A DNA stretch of 64,000 nt from Sphingomonas lutea (GTDB taxonomy: Bacteria > Pseudomonadota > Alphaproteobacteria > Sphingomonadales > Sphingomonadaceae): the NCBI RefSeq assembly GCF_014396785.1, contig NZ_CP060718.1:62001-126000 (forward strand). Reading direction: 5' to 3'. Shown here piece by piece: positions 19,728-27,720 of this stretch. The first letter of the stretch is position 1. Each line of letters begins with the position of its first letter. The translations under genes and the position numbers were made by a program. Under the pieces are notes generated by a model, which did not search any database, had not been told where the DNA came from, and saw nothing but the letters and a program-made list of their open reading frames with translations.

Positions 19728-20735
19728 CTAGCCCGCTTTCGCGGCCACGCTTTCGGGCAGGTCCTGTCCGAACACCCGCTGATAATATTCGGCGATCAGC
19801 GCGCGTTCGGTTTCATCGCACTTGTTGAGGAAGGACACGCGAAAGGCGTAGCCGACGTCGCCGAAGATATGCGCGTTCTGCGCCCAGCTGATCACCGTGC
19901 GCGGGCTCATCACGGTCGAGATGTCGCCGTTCATGAAGCCCTGGCGGCTGAGGTCGGCGACCTTGATCATCTTGTCGACCGTCGCCTTGCCGCCCGGCTC
20001 GTCATATTCGCCCGACTTGGCGAGCACGATCTGCGCTTCGACCGCAGCCGGCAAATAGTTGAGCGTGGTGACAATGTTCCAGCGATCCATCTGCCCCTGA
20101 TTGATCGCCTGCGTGCCGTGGTAGAGACCGGTCGTATCGCCCAGGCCCACGGTATTGGTGGTCGCGAACAGGCGGAACCAGGGGTTGGGCCGAATGACGC
20201 GGTTCTGGTCGAGCAGCGTCAGTTTCCCTTCCGCCTCTAGCACGCGCTGGATGACGAACATCACGTCGGGCCGGCCCGCGTCATATTCGTCGAACACCAG
20301 GGCCACCGGGTGCTGCAGTGCCCACGGCAATAGCCCTTCGCGGAATTCGGTCACCTGCTGGCCGTCGCGCAGCACGATCGCGTCCCGGCCGACAAGGTCG
20401 ATGCGGCTGATATGCGCGTCGAGGTTGATGCGGATCATCGGCCAGTTCAGCCGCGCCGCAATCTGTTCGATGTGCGTCGACTTGCCCGTGCCGTGATAGC
20501 CCTGGACCATCACGCGGCGGTTCTTGGCGAAGCCGGCACAAACGGCGAGCGTGGTGTCGGGGTCGAAGACATAGGTCGGGTCGAGGTCGGGAACCCGCTC
20601 GTCCGCCTCGCTAAAGGCCGGCACTTCCATGTCCGAATCGACTCCGAACATGTCGCGCACGGTGACGATCTTGTCGGGCGCCGCCATGAGTGTTTCGGCG
20701 CGGCTTTCAGGCTGGACGTTGGGCAGGTCGGTCAT
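19728..20735 (-). CDS. cobS: Aerobic cobaltochelatase subunit CobS (AAA+ ATPase)
   Basis: The 335-residue protein has Walker [10 protein letters not shown] at 79-87, then [19 protein letters not shown] and [16 protein letters not shown], typical of CobS. The Walker B-like strand is [14 protein letters not shown]. It forms the ATPase ring that works with CobT and CobN. It is the first gene of the cobST pair. A HxlR regulator gene ends 31 bp upstream on the same strand, which is unusual for this block. Confidence 0.95.
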   Translation of the reverse strand: MTDLPNVQPESRAETLMAAPDKIVTVRDMFGVDSDMEVPAFSEADERVPDLDPTYVFDPDTTLAVCAGFAKNRRVMVQGYHGTGKSTHIEQIAARLNWPMIRINLDAHISRIDLVGRDAIVLRDGQQVTEFREGLLPWALQHPVALVFDEYDAGRPDVMFVIQRVLEAEGKLTLLDQNRVIRPNPWFRLFATTNTVGLGDTTGLYHGTQAINQGQMDRWNIVTTLNYLPAAVEAQIVLAKSGEYDEPGGKATVDKMIKVADLSRQGFMNGDISTVMSPRTVISWAQNAHIFGDVGYAFRVSFLNKCDETERALIAEYYQRVFGQDLPESVAAKAG

Positions 20736-20766
20736 GGGATTGCCTTAGGCGCGCCGGCGCCGCGCC

Positions 20767-21456
20767 TCAATGGCCGGGGACCGGGGCTTTGGGCGGCAAA
20801 TGGTAGAGATCGACGATGCGGTCGAGCAGGGAGCGGTCGCCCGACCATTGGATTAATTCGTAAGGCGCCTTGCCATAGAGCACGGCGGCGAGGTTGGCCG
20901 GGGGGTCGGCCGAAATCTCGAGGTCGTAGGGCCCTGAGCCGCCACGGACGATGTCGATCATGCCGCCATGAAGATGGCCCGAATAGCGGTCGTCGCCAAA
21001 AGCAAAGCCGATCCGCGCGTCGAGATCGGCGGCCTTGGCGCGGTCGATCATGGTGCGCATCGACAGCAGGATCGACACGCCGCTGATGGGCAGGGTCGGA
21101 TCATGGCGCGGGCTCCGCGCGGCCCAGCGGCCAAGGCTCTGCACGATCGGCTCAGCCTCCAGCCCCCATTCGGTCGCTTCGTAAACCTGCACATTGGCAG
21201 GGGGAGGCAAGCGCTTCTTCACCACAAGCCCCCGCTCCTCAAGCTCGGTCAGGCGCTGCGTCAACACGTTGGCGCTGATTCCGGGGAGGTCCGCGCGCAG
21301 CTGAGAGAAGCGGCGCGGGCCGAGCATCAGTTCGCGCAACACCAGCAACGCCCAGCGCTCCCCGACGAGCTCGAGACCATGCGCCGTCCCGCAAGCGTCG
21401 TCATAGGCTCGCTTCGTCTCGGATTTGAACCGTTTGGTTGTTTTTTCTAACTTCAC
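20767..21456 (-). CDS. HxlR-family winged-helix transcriptional regulator
   Basis: The 229-residue product starts at GTG 21456 (no ATG near the N-terminus). A HxlR-type winged helix covers about 20-115 (LELVGERWALLVLRELMLGPRRFSQLR, then GISANVLTQRLTELEERGLV). The C-terminal extension of about 110 residues (RAKAADLDARIGFAFGDDRYSGHLHGG) resembles the SCP2-like effector domain fused to some HxlR proteins. It is divergent from the VOC/DUF1428/GST genes and probably controls them and itself through the repeats at 21437-21472. Confidence 0.85.
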   Translation of the reverse strand: MKLEKTTKRFKSETKRAYDDACGTAHGLELVGERWALLVLRELMLGPRRFSQLRADLPGISANVLTQRLTELEERGLVVKKRLPPPANVQVYEATEWGLEAEPIVQSLGRWAARSPRHDPTLPISGVSILLSMRTMIDRAKAADLDARIGFAFGDDRYSGHLHGGMIDIVRGGSGPYDLEISADPPANLAAVLYGKAPYELIQWSGDRSLLDRIVDLYHLPPKAPVPGH

Positions 21457-21472
21457 AGTTGTTTTTTATAAC
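21437..21472. promoter_or_regulatory. Tandem HxlR-type operator candidate
   Basis: Two 15-bp copies, GTTGTTTTTTCTAAC (21437-21451) and GTTGTTTTTTATAAC (21458-21472), differ at one base and start 21 bp apart, two helical turns. Each has GTT/AAC ends in inverted symmetry. They straddle the GTG start of the HxlR gene and lie 53-88 bp upstream of the divergent VOC gene, a fitting place for autoregulation and control of that operon. Confidence 0.5.
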
Positions 21473-21524
21473 GAGTCGCGTCAAAAGGCAAGTGAATCGA
21501 GTCGCAGCCAAGAAGGAAACGCAC

Positions 21525-21956
21525 ATGTCGCGGATGATTTTCGTCAACCTGCCGGTGGCCGATCTGGCCAAGTCCCGTGAATTCCTGGAAGCGCTCGGCG
21601 CGACCAACGAGCCCAAGTTCACCGACGAGACGGCGGCCTGCATGACGATCAGCGACAGCATCTTCGTCATGCTTCTGACCCACGACAAGTTCAGCCAGTT
21701 CACGCCGCGGCCCATCGCCGATGCCAAGGCCGGCTCAGAAGTTCTGCTGTGCCTGTCCGCCGACAGCCGCGAACAGGTCGATACGACGGTAGAACGGGCC
21801 GTATCGGCTGGCGGGACGGCTGATCCCGGACCCAAACAGGACTATGGTGTGATGTACGGGCGAAGCGTGGCCGACCCGGATGGCCACATCTGGGAAGTCA
21901 TGTGGATGGACCCCGCCGCTGCCGAGAAGGGTGCCGAGGCCGTTGCCGCCTTGTGA
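21525..21956 (+). CDS. VOC-superfamily (glyoxalase-like) protein
   Basis: The 143-residue protein starts at ATG 21525 behind AAGGAAA. It has a single glyoxalase/bleomycin-resistance fold: MIFVNLPVADLAKSREFLEALG at the start and YGRSVADPDGHIWEVMWMD at the end, the usual metal-site strand with Asp/His/Glu positions. It belongs to the lactoylglutathione-lyase-related group, but substrate is unknown. First gene of a six-gene plus-strand operon. Confidence 0.85.
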   Translation: MSRMIFVNLPVADLAKSREFLEALGATNEPKFTDETAACMTISDSIFVMLLTHDKFSQFTPRPIADAKAGSEVLLCLSADSREQVDTTVERAVSAGGTADPGPKQDYGVMYGRSVADPDGHIWEVMWMDPAAAEKGAEAVAAL

Positions 21957-21984
21957 TCGCGACCGAGCCAAAAGGAGAGAGACG

Positions 21985-22734
21985 ATGACCTATTTCGAAG
22001 GATTCGTGGCTGCCGTGCCCGAGGCCAACAAGGAGGCCTATCGCAAACATGCCGCCGAAGCTGCGCCGATCTTCCAGGAATTCGGCGTAGCCCGCCATGT
22101 CGAGGCTTGGGACAGCGACATCCCCGAAGGCAAGGTCACCGATTTCCGCAAGGCCGTCGATGCCAAGGACGATGAGAAGATCGTCTTCGCCTGGTTCGAG
22201 TATCCCGACCGCGCGACGCGTGACGCCGTCAACGCCCGGATGATGAGCGACCCGCGGATGGAAGCCATGGGCAAGGACATGCCGTTCGACGGAAAGCGCA
22301 TGATCTATGGCGGGTTCGACGCCATCGTCGAAGAGGGCAGCGATCGCGGCGGCTATACCGATGGGTTCGTTGTCCCGGTGCCCGAAGGCAAGCAGGGCGA
22401 CTACACCGCGCTTGCGGCCAAGATGGCCAAGACCTTCCGCGAAAAAGGCGCGACCCGCGTGGTCGAAGCGATTTCGGATGATGTGCCCAAGGGCGATGTC
22501 ACCGATTATTATCGCGCGGTGAAGGCCGAGGTTGGCGAGAAGATCGTATTCTCGTTCATCGAATGGCCCGACAAGGCGACTCGCGATGCGGCGTGGAAGG
22601 ACATGATGGAAAATGACCCCGCGCCCGGCGAGCCGATGCCGTTTGACGGCAAGCGCATGTTCTGGGGCGGCTTCGAGCCGATCCACGACACCGCAACGCA
22701 GGGATCGCAGCAGGCGACCCCCGTCTCCGCCTGA
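21985..22734 (+). CDS. Tandem DUF1428 (YbaA-like) fusion protein
   Basis: The 249-residue protein holds two copies of the DUF1428 fold. Copy 1 (about 1-115) runs from TYFEGFVAAVPEANKEAYRK to PFDGKRMIYGGFD. Copy 2 (about 125-237) runs from GYTDGFVVPVPEGKQGDYTA to PFDGKRMFWGGFE. E. coli YbaA has only one copy of about 117 residues, so this gene arose by fusion or duplication. The domain is a ferredoxin-like dimeric barrel, and a covalent pair would mimic the dimer. Function unknown. ATG 21985 follows AAAGGAGAG. Confidence 0.85.
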   Translation: MTYFEGFVAAVPEANKEAYRKHAAEAAPIFQEFGVARHVEAWDSDIPEGKVTDFRKAVDAKDDEKIVFAWFEYPDRATRDAVNARMMSDPRMEAMGKDMPFDGKRMIYGGFDAIVEEGSDRGGYTDGFVVPVPEGKQGDYTALAAKMAKTFREKGATRVVEAISDDVPKGDVTDYYRAVKAEVGEKIVFSFIEWPDKATRDAAWKDMMENDPAPGEPMPFDGKRMFWGGFEPIHDTATQGSQQATPVSA

Positions 22735-22770
22735 GCAGCGCTTCAACTTGGATCTGAAAGGAGGGCGACC

Positions 22771-23616
22771 ATGAGCGATGTTCGCACCGACACCAACGCC
22801 GCGTCAGCGACGCGGACGGCAAATTCGGACGGCGGGTTCATCTGGTACGAGCTGATGACCACGGATCATGCCGCGGCGAAGCGATTTTACGATGCCGTCG
22901 TCGCCGGCTGGACGATCGCTACGGAATCGGTGGCGCCGGGCATGGAGTATCGCATGGTCGGCCGTTCCGACGGCGGCAATGCCGGCGGCGTCCTGACCCT
23001 GACTGAAGAGATGCAGGCCGGCGGTGCGCGGCCGATGTGGATGGGGTATCTCCATGCCGCCGACGTCGATGCCAAGGCCGCCGCGATCGCGGCCGACGGC
23101 GGAACGGTGACGATGGCGCCGTGGGACCAGCCGGGCGTAGGCCGGTTGGCGATGGTCACTGATCCATCGGGCGCCGCTTTCTATTTGATGGACCCGATCC
23201 CGCCCGAGGACGAGGCGAACGCCGTCAGCGACGTCTTTTCCGTCGACCGGCCTGAGCATGTTCGCTGGAATGAATTGTGGAGCGGTGACCCCGCCGGCGC
23301 GGTCGACTTCTACCAGCGCCACTTCGGCTGGGTGCAGGAAGGCGACATGGATATGGGCGAAATGGGCAAATACCAGTTCGTCCAGCACAACGGCGTGATG
23401 ATCGGCGCGATCATGCCGCGCATGCCCGACGTCCCCGCCAGCATGTGGAATTTCTACATCGGCGTCGAAGACATCGACCGCGGCGCCGACGCAGTGCGCT
23501 CCGGCGGCGGACAGGTGGTCAATGGGCCGATGGAAATCCCCGGCGGCGAATATGCGCTGAACGCGATCGATCCGCAGGGCGCGTTGTTCGGCCTGGTCGG
23601 ACCGCGCAAGAATTGA
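22771..23616 (+). CDS. Two-domain VOC family protein
   Basis: The 281-residue protein contains two glyoxalase-fold halves. The first has GGFIWYELMTTDHAAAKRFYDA and the second RWNELWSGDPAGAVDFYQRHFGW. This matches the CFP32-like group of VOC proteins, annotated as putative glyoxalases or hydroxylases with no firm substrate. An AAAGGAGGG ribosome site precedes ATG 22771. Third gene in the HxlR-linked operon. Confidence 0.85.
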   Translation: MSDVRTDTNAASATRTANSDGGFIWYELMTTDHAAAKRFYDAVVAGWTIATESVAPGMEYRMVGRSDGGNAGGVLTLTEEMQAGGARPMWMGYLHAADVDAKAAAIAADGGTVTMAPWDQPGVGRLAMVTDPSGAAFYLMDPIPPEDEANAVSDVFSVDRPEHVRWNELWSGDPAGAVDFYQRHFGWVQEGDMDMGEMGKYQFVQHNGVMIGAIMPRMPDVPASMWNFYIGVEDIDRGADAVRSGGGQVVNGPMEIPGGEYALNAIDPQGALFGLVGPRKN

Positions 23617-23627
23617 GGAGAGAGAAG

Positions 23628-24125
23628 ATGACCAACAAGCTCACTACCGTCCTGTGGTTCGACCATGGTGAAGCGCGCAAGGCCGCCGAATTCTACGCCG
23701 CCACTTTTCCCGACAGCCACGTCGGCGAGGCGATGACGGCGCCAAGCGATTATCCCGACGGCCAGGCCGGCGACGAGCTGACGGTCGATTTCACCGTCCT
23801 CGGCCGCGCCTTTTCCGGCCTCAACGGCGGTCCGAACTTCAAGCCGAACGAATCGGTCAGCTTCATGGTGGTGACGGAGGACCAGGCGGAAACCGACAAG
23901 TATTGGAACGCGATCGTCGGTAACGGCGGCCAGGAAAGCGAATGCGGCTGGTGCAAGGACAAATGGGGCTATTCCTGGCAGATCACCCCGCGCATCCTGC
24001 TCGAGGCGACGACGCACCCCGACAAGGCCGCCGCCAAGCGCGCTTTCGAAGCGATGATGACGATGAAGAAGATCGATGTCGCGAGGATCGAAGCAGCGCT
24101 CGCGGGCGAAACCACCGATGCGTGA
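23628..24125 (+). CDS. PhnB-like VOC family protein
   Basis: The 165-residue protein begins TNKLTTVLWFDHGEARKAAEFYAATF and has GGPNFKPNESVSFMV and ECGWCKDKWGYSWQITPRIL, the signature of the PhnB-like VOC subgroup. Databases often label it '3-demethylubiquinone-9 3-methyltransferase', but the fold is not a methyltransferase, so that activity is not claimed here. GAGGAGAGAGA precedes ATG 23628. It overlaps the next gene by 8 bp. Confidence 0.85.
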   Translation: MTNKLTTVLWFDHGEARKAAEFYAATFPDSHVGEAMTAPSDYPDGQAGDELTVDFTVLGRAFSGLNGGPNFKPNESVSFMVVTEDQAETDKYWNAIVGNGGQESECGWCKDKWGYSWQITPRILLEATTHPDKAAAKRAFEAMMTMKKIDVARIEAALAGETTDA

Positions 24126-24783
24126 GTTGACGGGCGCCGTCTTCGTCTCGATCGACGGCGTCATGCAGGCGCCGGGCGGGCCGGAAGAGGATGTCACCGG
24201 CGGCTTTGCCAAAGGTGGCTGGGTTCAGCCCTTATGGAGCGAGGACATGGGGCCGTTCGAAACGCTGATCATGGGCGACTATGATCTGCTGCTCGGAAAG
24301 CGGACCTACGACATCTTCTCGGGCTTCTGGCCCTTTAATCAGGACGATCCGATCGGCGCCAAATTCCAGGCGATCAACAAGTACGTGCTGACCCATTCCG
24401 AGGCTCCGCTTGAATGGGAGAATAGCCATAAGCTCGCCGGAAGCAGCGCCGCCGACGCCGTCGGGGAACTCAAGGAAACCGAAGGTCGCGACCTTCTCAT
24501 CCAAGGGAGCAGCACGCTCTATCCGCCGCTGCTTTCCGCGCGCCTGATCGACCGGCTGGTCCTGATCACGTTCCCGATTGTGCTGGGACAGGGCAAGCGC
24601 ATCTTTAACGGCTCCGAGGAGCCGGGCGGGTTCAGGCTCATGGATCATCACACCACCGACAAGGGCGTGACGATCGCCACCTACGAGCCGTCCGGGGATG
24701 TGACGACGGGAACGTTCGAAACAAAGACGCCGAGCGAGCAGGAGCTTGAACGGCGCGAGAAAATGGAAGCGGGAACCTGGTGA
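24118..24783 (+). CDS. Dihydrofolate reductase-like (RibD C-terminal) protein
   Basis: The 221-residue protein starts at ATG 24118 (MRELTGAVFVSIDGVMQAPGG), the N-terminal strand of the DHFR/RibD-C family. It also has FETLIMGDYDLLLGKRTYDI and DLLIQGSSTLYPPLL, which form the NADPH-binding region. Family members reduce pterin or flavin precursors, but most stand-alone copies are uncharacterised. It overlaps the PhnB-like gene by 8 bp and the GST gene by 4 bp (GTGA). Confidence 0.85.
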   Translation: MRELTGAVFVSIDGVMQAPGGPEEDVTGGFAKGGWVQPLWSEDMGPFETLIMGDYDLLLGKRTYDIFSGFWPFNQDDPIGAKFQAINKYVLTHSEAPLEWENSHKLAGSSAADAVGELKETEGRDLLIQGSSTLYPPLLSARLIDRLVLITFPIVLGQGKRIFNGSEEPGGFRLMDHHTTDKGVTIATYEPSGDVTTGTFETKTPSEQELERREKMEAGTW

Positions 24784-25430
24784 GCCTTATTCTCTACGCG
24801 CACCCCTTCAGCAGCTATTGCTGGAAGGTGCAGATCGCGCTCGATGCCGACGGCACCGCTTACGAATATCGCAACGTCGATCCCTCCAACCCCGGCGCGA
24901 TGGACGATCTGAAGGCGCTCTGGCCGCTGGGCAAGTTTCCGGTCCTGGTCGATGACCGCGTGCCGGTGGTCGAGACGAGCTGCATCATCGAGCATCTGCA
25001 AGCGCATCACCCCGGTCCGAACGTCTGGATCCCGGACGGCGAAGCGGGACGGCGCGTCCGCTTCCTCGACCGCTTCTTCGACAACCACATCCAGGGCAAC
25101 ATGCAGCCCGCGGTCAATCACGCGATCTGGCCCGACGGTGAGGGCCTCCCCGCCAAGCGCGGAATCGATGCGCTGCGGGTCGCCTACGATTGGCTCGAAG
25201 CCAATCTGCCCGACAGCGAATGGGCGGCGGGCGACACGTTCACGCTCGCCGACTGTGCCGCTGCTCCTGCTCTTTTCTACGCCGATTGGGTCGATCCGAT
25301 CGGGAAGGAGCGCCCGCGCGTACAGGCGTATCGCGCGCGACTGCTGGCGCATCCGGCGGTCAGGAAGTCGGTGGATGGGGCGCGACCCTACCGCGCCTAT
25401 TTCCCGCTCGGGGCGCCCGAGCGCGATTAA
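24780..25430 (+). CDS. Glutathione S-transferase family protein
   Basis: The 216-residue protein has a thioredoxin-like N-domain: SLILYAHPFSSYCWKVQIAL (catalytic Ser/Cys near residue 14), the cis-Pro strand GKFPVLVDD and the glutathione-binding VVETSCIIEHL. An all-alpha C-domain follows (AGDTFTLADCAAAPALFYAD). It probably conjugates or reduces electrophiles in the cytosol, consistent with the VOC neighbours. The start is GTG overlapping the previous stop. It overlaps the convergent J-domain gene by 4 bp. Confidence 0.9.
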   Translation: MSLILYAHPFSSYCWKVQIALDADGTAYEYRNVDPSNPGAMDDLKALWPLGKFPVLVDDRVPVVETSCIIEHLQAHHPGPNVWIPDGEAGRRVRFLDRFFDNHIQGNMQPAVNHAIWPDGEGLPAKRGIDALRVAYDWLEANLPDSEWAAGDTFTLADCAAAPALFYADWVDPIGKERPRVQAYRARLLAHPAVRKSVDGARPYRAYFPLGAPERD

Positions 25431-25996
25431 GCGAAGGCCGCGTCCTTGCGCAGTAGCTGATAGGCCTCGATCACCTCGCGCAGCCGAACCTCGTGCGTGC
25501 GGTCGCCGCCGTTCTTGTCGGGGTGGTAGCGCCGGACGAGGTTCGAATAATTGCTGCGCAACGCGTGCCGGTCGGCATCCTCGCCCAGGCCGAGGACCGA
25601 AAGCGCGCGCCGCTCGGCCTTGCCGAAGCGCGATGGCTGCCGGTCACGGATGTGGCGAAAGCGGCCCGATATGGCGTCGAGCGGATCGGCGAAGTCGCTC
25701 CATGCCGGCGGCGGGTCGGCGCCGTTCGAGGCGAACGCCCGGCTCGGCCTTTCCCAGCCGTGCAACGGCGACTGCGCCTCGGTAATCTCCTCGGACGTCA
25801 TCCCGTCGAAGAAATTGTAGCGCGAATTATGCTCGCGGACATGGGCCAGGCAGAGGAAGCGCCAGCTTCCCGGCCCATCGAAATTGGCGGGCTGGAGCGG
25901 CGCCTTGAACTCGCCCGGCTCGCGGCAGCCGGGGACCGCGCAATTGGCCTGCGCCCCCTCGACCCGTCCGTGCCAGCGCGTCGGCCTGCTTACCAT
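25427..25996 (-). CDS. J-domain protein with C-terminal J domain
   Basis: The 189-residue protein has its J domain at the C-terminus (about 128-189), with the essential HPD in RRYHPDKNGGD. The N-terminal part has Cys/His pairs (CAVPGC and LCLAH) that could bind zinc. It would stimulate a DnaK ATPase. Alphaproteobacterial homologues are typically encoded between bolA and cobS; here 4.7 kb of other genes separates it from cobS. It overlaps the upstream gene by 7 bp. Confidence 0.88.
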   Translation of the reverse strand: MVSRPTRWHGRVEGAQANCAVPGCREPGEFKAPLQPANFDGPGSWRFLCLAHVREHNSRYNFFDGMTSEEITEAQSPLHGWERPSRAFASNGADPPPAWSDFADPLDAISGRFRHIRDRQPSRFGKAERRALSVLGLGEDADRHALRSNYSNLVRRYHPDKNGGDRTHEVRLREVIEAYQLLRKDAAFA

Positions 25997-26487
25997 GTCA
26001 GCTCAATGCGCTGGCCCGTGGTGAGGTTTCCCCATTGCGCGGCAAAGTCGGCGATTGTCCGACGCACCGCCGTGATCGTCGCGTCGTCCAACTTAAGTGG
26101 CGGCACCAGGGATTGCGACCAGCCGGCGCGGGCCAAGGCGCGCAGCGTGTCATTGTCGTCCCCGCCCGACCAGGCATCCGCTTCGAAACATTCGACCAGC
26201 CGCTCGACCTGGACCATTTCGACGATCGCCGGATCGGGCTTGTCAGCGCGCGCGGCGCTGGCGTGACCGCCGCGCTTGGCCATCTCCGCGACCGCGTCCG
26301 GATCGGCGCCGGCCGCAACCTTGCCCAGAAAGCCGTCGCGCAAGCCGAAGCCCCGCTCCACCGCAAAGTGGACGAAGTCGTGCGGGATCGGCCCCTTCTT
26401 GGGAAAGTGCGCCGCCGCCTCAGAACCATCGCCGCGACGGAATTCGATGCGGTCGTCCTTGAGCCCCTTGATGATCGTGATCCGCAC
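25990..26487 (-). CDS. Hypothetical protein
   Basis: The 165-residue soluble protein begins GTG at 26487 (RITIIKGLKDDRIEFRRGDGS). It has PKKGPIPHDFVHFAVERGFGL, a His-rich, possibly metal-binding turn, and no signal peptide or membrane segment. No family recognised with confidence. It is divergent from bolA (38 bp) and overlaps the J-domain gene by 7 bp, so the two are probably co-translated. Confidence 0.6.
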   Translation of the reverse strand: MRITIIKGLKDDRIEFRRGDGSEAAAHFPKKGPIPHDFVHFAVERGFGLRDGFLGKVAAGADPDAVAEMAKRGGHASAARADKPDPAIVEMVQVERLVECFEADAWSGGDDNDTLRALARAGWSQSLVPPLKLDDATITAVRRTIADFAAQWGNLTTGQRIELTW

Positions 26488-26512
26488 CGCTTCCTCGTTC
26501 GCCTTGCGCGCC

Positions 26513-26520
26513 TATATAAG
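26513..26520 (+). promoter_or_regulatory. -10 element of a possibly leaderless bolA transcript
   Basis: TATATAAG lies 6 bp before the bolA ATG at 26526. Transcription starting about 7 bp after such a -10 box would begin at or next to the A of ATG, giving a leaderless mRNA. No Shine-Dalgarno-like bases sit between. The -35 is weak. Confidence 0.4.
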
Positions 26521-26525
26521 GGCCG

Positions 26526-26810
26526 ATGACCGCCACCTCCACCGGCCCCGTCGCGACCGAGATGCTGCGCCGCCTCGCCACCCTGTCGCCAACCGCGATT
26601 ACGCTGGTCGACGAAAGCGAGCAGCATCGTGGTCACGGCGGTTACAATCCCGCGGGCGAAAGTCATTTCCACCTGACGATCGAAAGTGCGGCCTTCGCCG
26701 GCCAGTCGCGCGTCGCGCGCCAGCGGCTGGTCTATGCCGCCCTCGGCGACCTGATGCACGAGCGCGTCCACGCTTTGTCCATCCGCGCAACCGCCCCGGG
26801 AGAATCCTGA
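26526..26810 (+). CDS. bolA: BolA family protein
   Basis: The 94-residue protein has the BolA fold: ATEMLRRLATLSPTAITLVDES, then QHRGHGGYNPAGESHFHLTI with the conserved His, and SRVARQRLVYAALGDLMHERVHAL with the terminal helix and strand. BolA proteins work with monothiol glutaredoxins in iron-sulfur handling and regulation. The stop overlaps the pirin ATG by 1 bp (TGATG). Confidence 0.93.
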   Translation: MTATSTGPVATEMLRRLATLSPTAITLVDESEQHRGHGGYNPAGESHFHLTIESAAFAGQSRVARQRLVYAALGDLMHERVHALSIRATAPGES

Positions 26811-27715
26811 TGGCCACCGCCGAGACCGCGATCCTGCAGACCATCACCCCGGTCACGCATGACCTTGGCGCGTTCAAGGTGCATCGCACCTTGCCGTCGC
26901 GGCCGCGGACGATGGTTGGGCCCTTCATCTTCGTCGATGAATTCGGCCCGGCGCGGCTGCCGGCAGGCGAAGGGATGGACGTGCGGCCGCACCCGCACAT
27001 CAACCTCGCCACCGTCACGTACCTGTTCGACGGGGCGATCGAGCATCGCGACAGTATCGGGTCGCACCAGGTGATCGAGCCCGGCGCGATCAACCTGATG
27101 ACCGCGGGCAGCGGAATCACCCATTCGGAGCGCTCGCCGAAGCAGCTCCGCCCGGATGGCCCGAGCCTGTACGGCATGCAGACCTGGCTCGCGCTGCCCG
27201 ACGGCAAGGAGGAGGTCGATCCCGCCTTCGACCATATTCCCGGCGACGGCCTGCCGTTCGTCGAGGACGGCGGCGCGCGGGCGCGCGTGCTGATGGGGAC
27301 GTTGTGGGGCGCGACCGCCACGACGCCGCAGCATTCGCCGACCATCTATGCCGATATCGAGCTTGCCGCCGGCGGATCGATCCCGATTGATGCTGACGCG
27401 GACGAGCGGGCGATCACGCTGGTCGCCGGCGAGGCCGAGATCGACGGTCAGCCGATCGCGCCGTTCGCGCTTTACGTACTGCGCCCCGGCCACGCCGCGC
27501 GCCTGTCGAGCAGGTCGGGCGGAAAAGCGATGCTGCTCGGCGGCGGCGCGTTCGCGACCCCGCGCCACGTGTTCTGGAACTTCGTCTCGTCGTCGCGCGA
27601 CCGGATCGACCAGGCCAAAGCGGATTGGGAGGCGATGCGCTTCGCCTTGCCGCCGGGCGACGATCAGGAGTTCATTCCCCTGCCCGAAGTGCCCAAGACG
27701 GTCAGTTACCCGTGA
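26810..27715 (+). CDS. Pirin family protein
   Basis: The 301-residue bicupin starts at ATG 26810. The N-cupin has VGPFIFVDEFGPARLPAGEG, the metal-binding DVRPHPHINLATVTYLFDG (His-x-His) and AGSGITHSERS. The C-terminal cupin follows from about residue 180. Pirins bind iron, and some act as quercetinases, but the role here is unknown. It is coupled to bolA (TGATG) and to the hydrolase downstream (GTGA). Confidence 0.93.
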   Translation: MATAETAILQTITPVTHDLGAFKVHRTLPSRPRTMVGPFIFVDEFGPARLPAGEGMDVRPHPHINLATVTYLFDGAIEHRDSIGSHQVIEPGAINLMTAGSGITHSERSPKQLRPDGPSLYGMQTWLALPDGKEEVDPAFDHIPGDGLPFVEDGGARARVLMGTLWGATATTPQHSPTIYADIELAAGGSIPIDADADERAITLVAGEAEIDGQPIAPFALYVLRPGHAARLSSRSGGKAMLLGGGAFATPRHVFWNFVSSSRDRIDQAKADWEAMRFALPPGDDQEFIPLPEVPKTVSYP

Positions 27716-27720
27716 TCGAC

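Noticed and set aside
23628..24125. Ubiquinone 3-methyltransferase
   Set aside because: That database label is historical; the sequence is a VOC fold with no SAM-binding motif.
20767..25430. Integrative element with integrase and att sites
   Set aside because: No integrase, transposase, tRNA target or flanking direct repeats were seen around the block.
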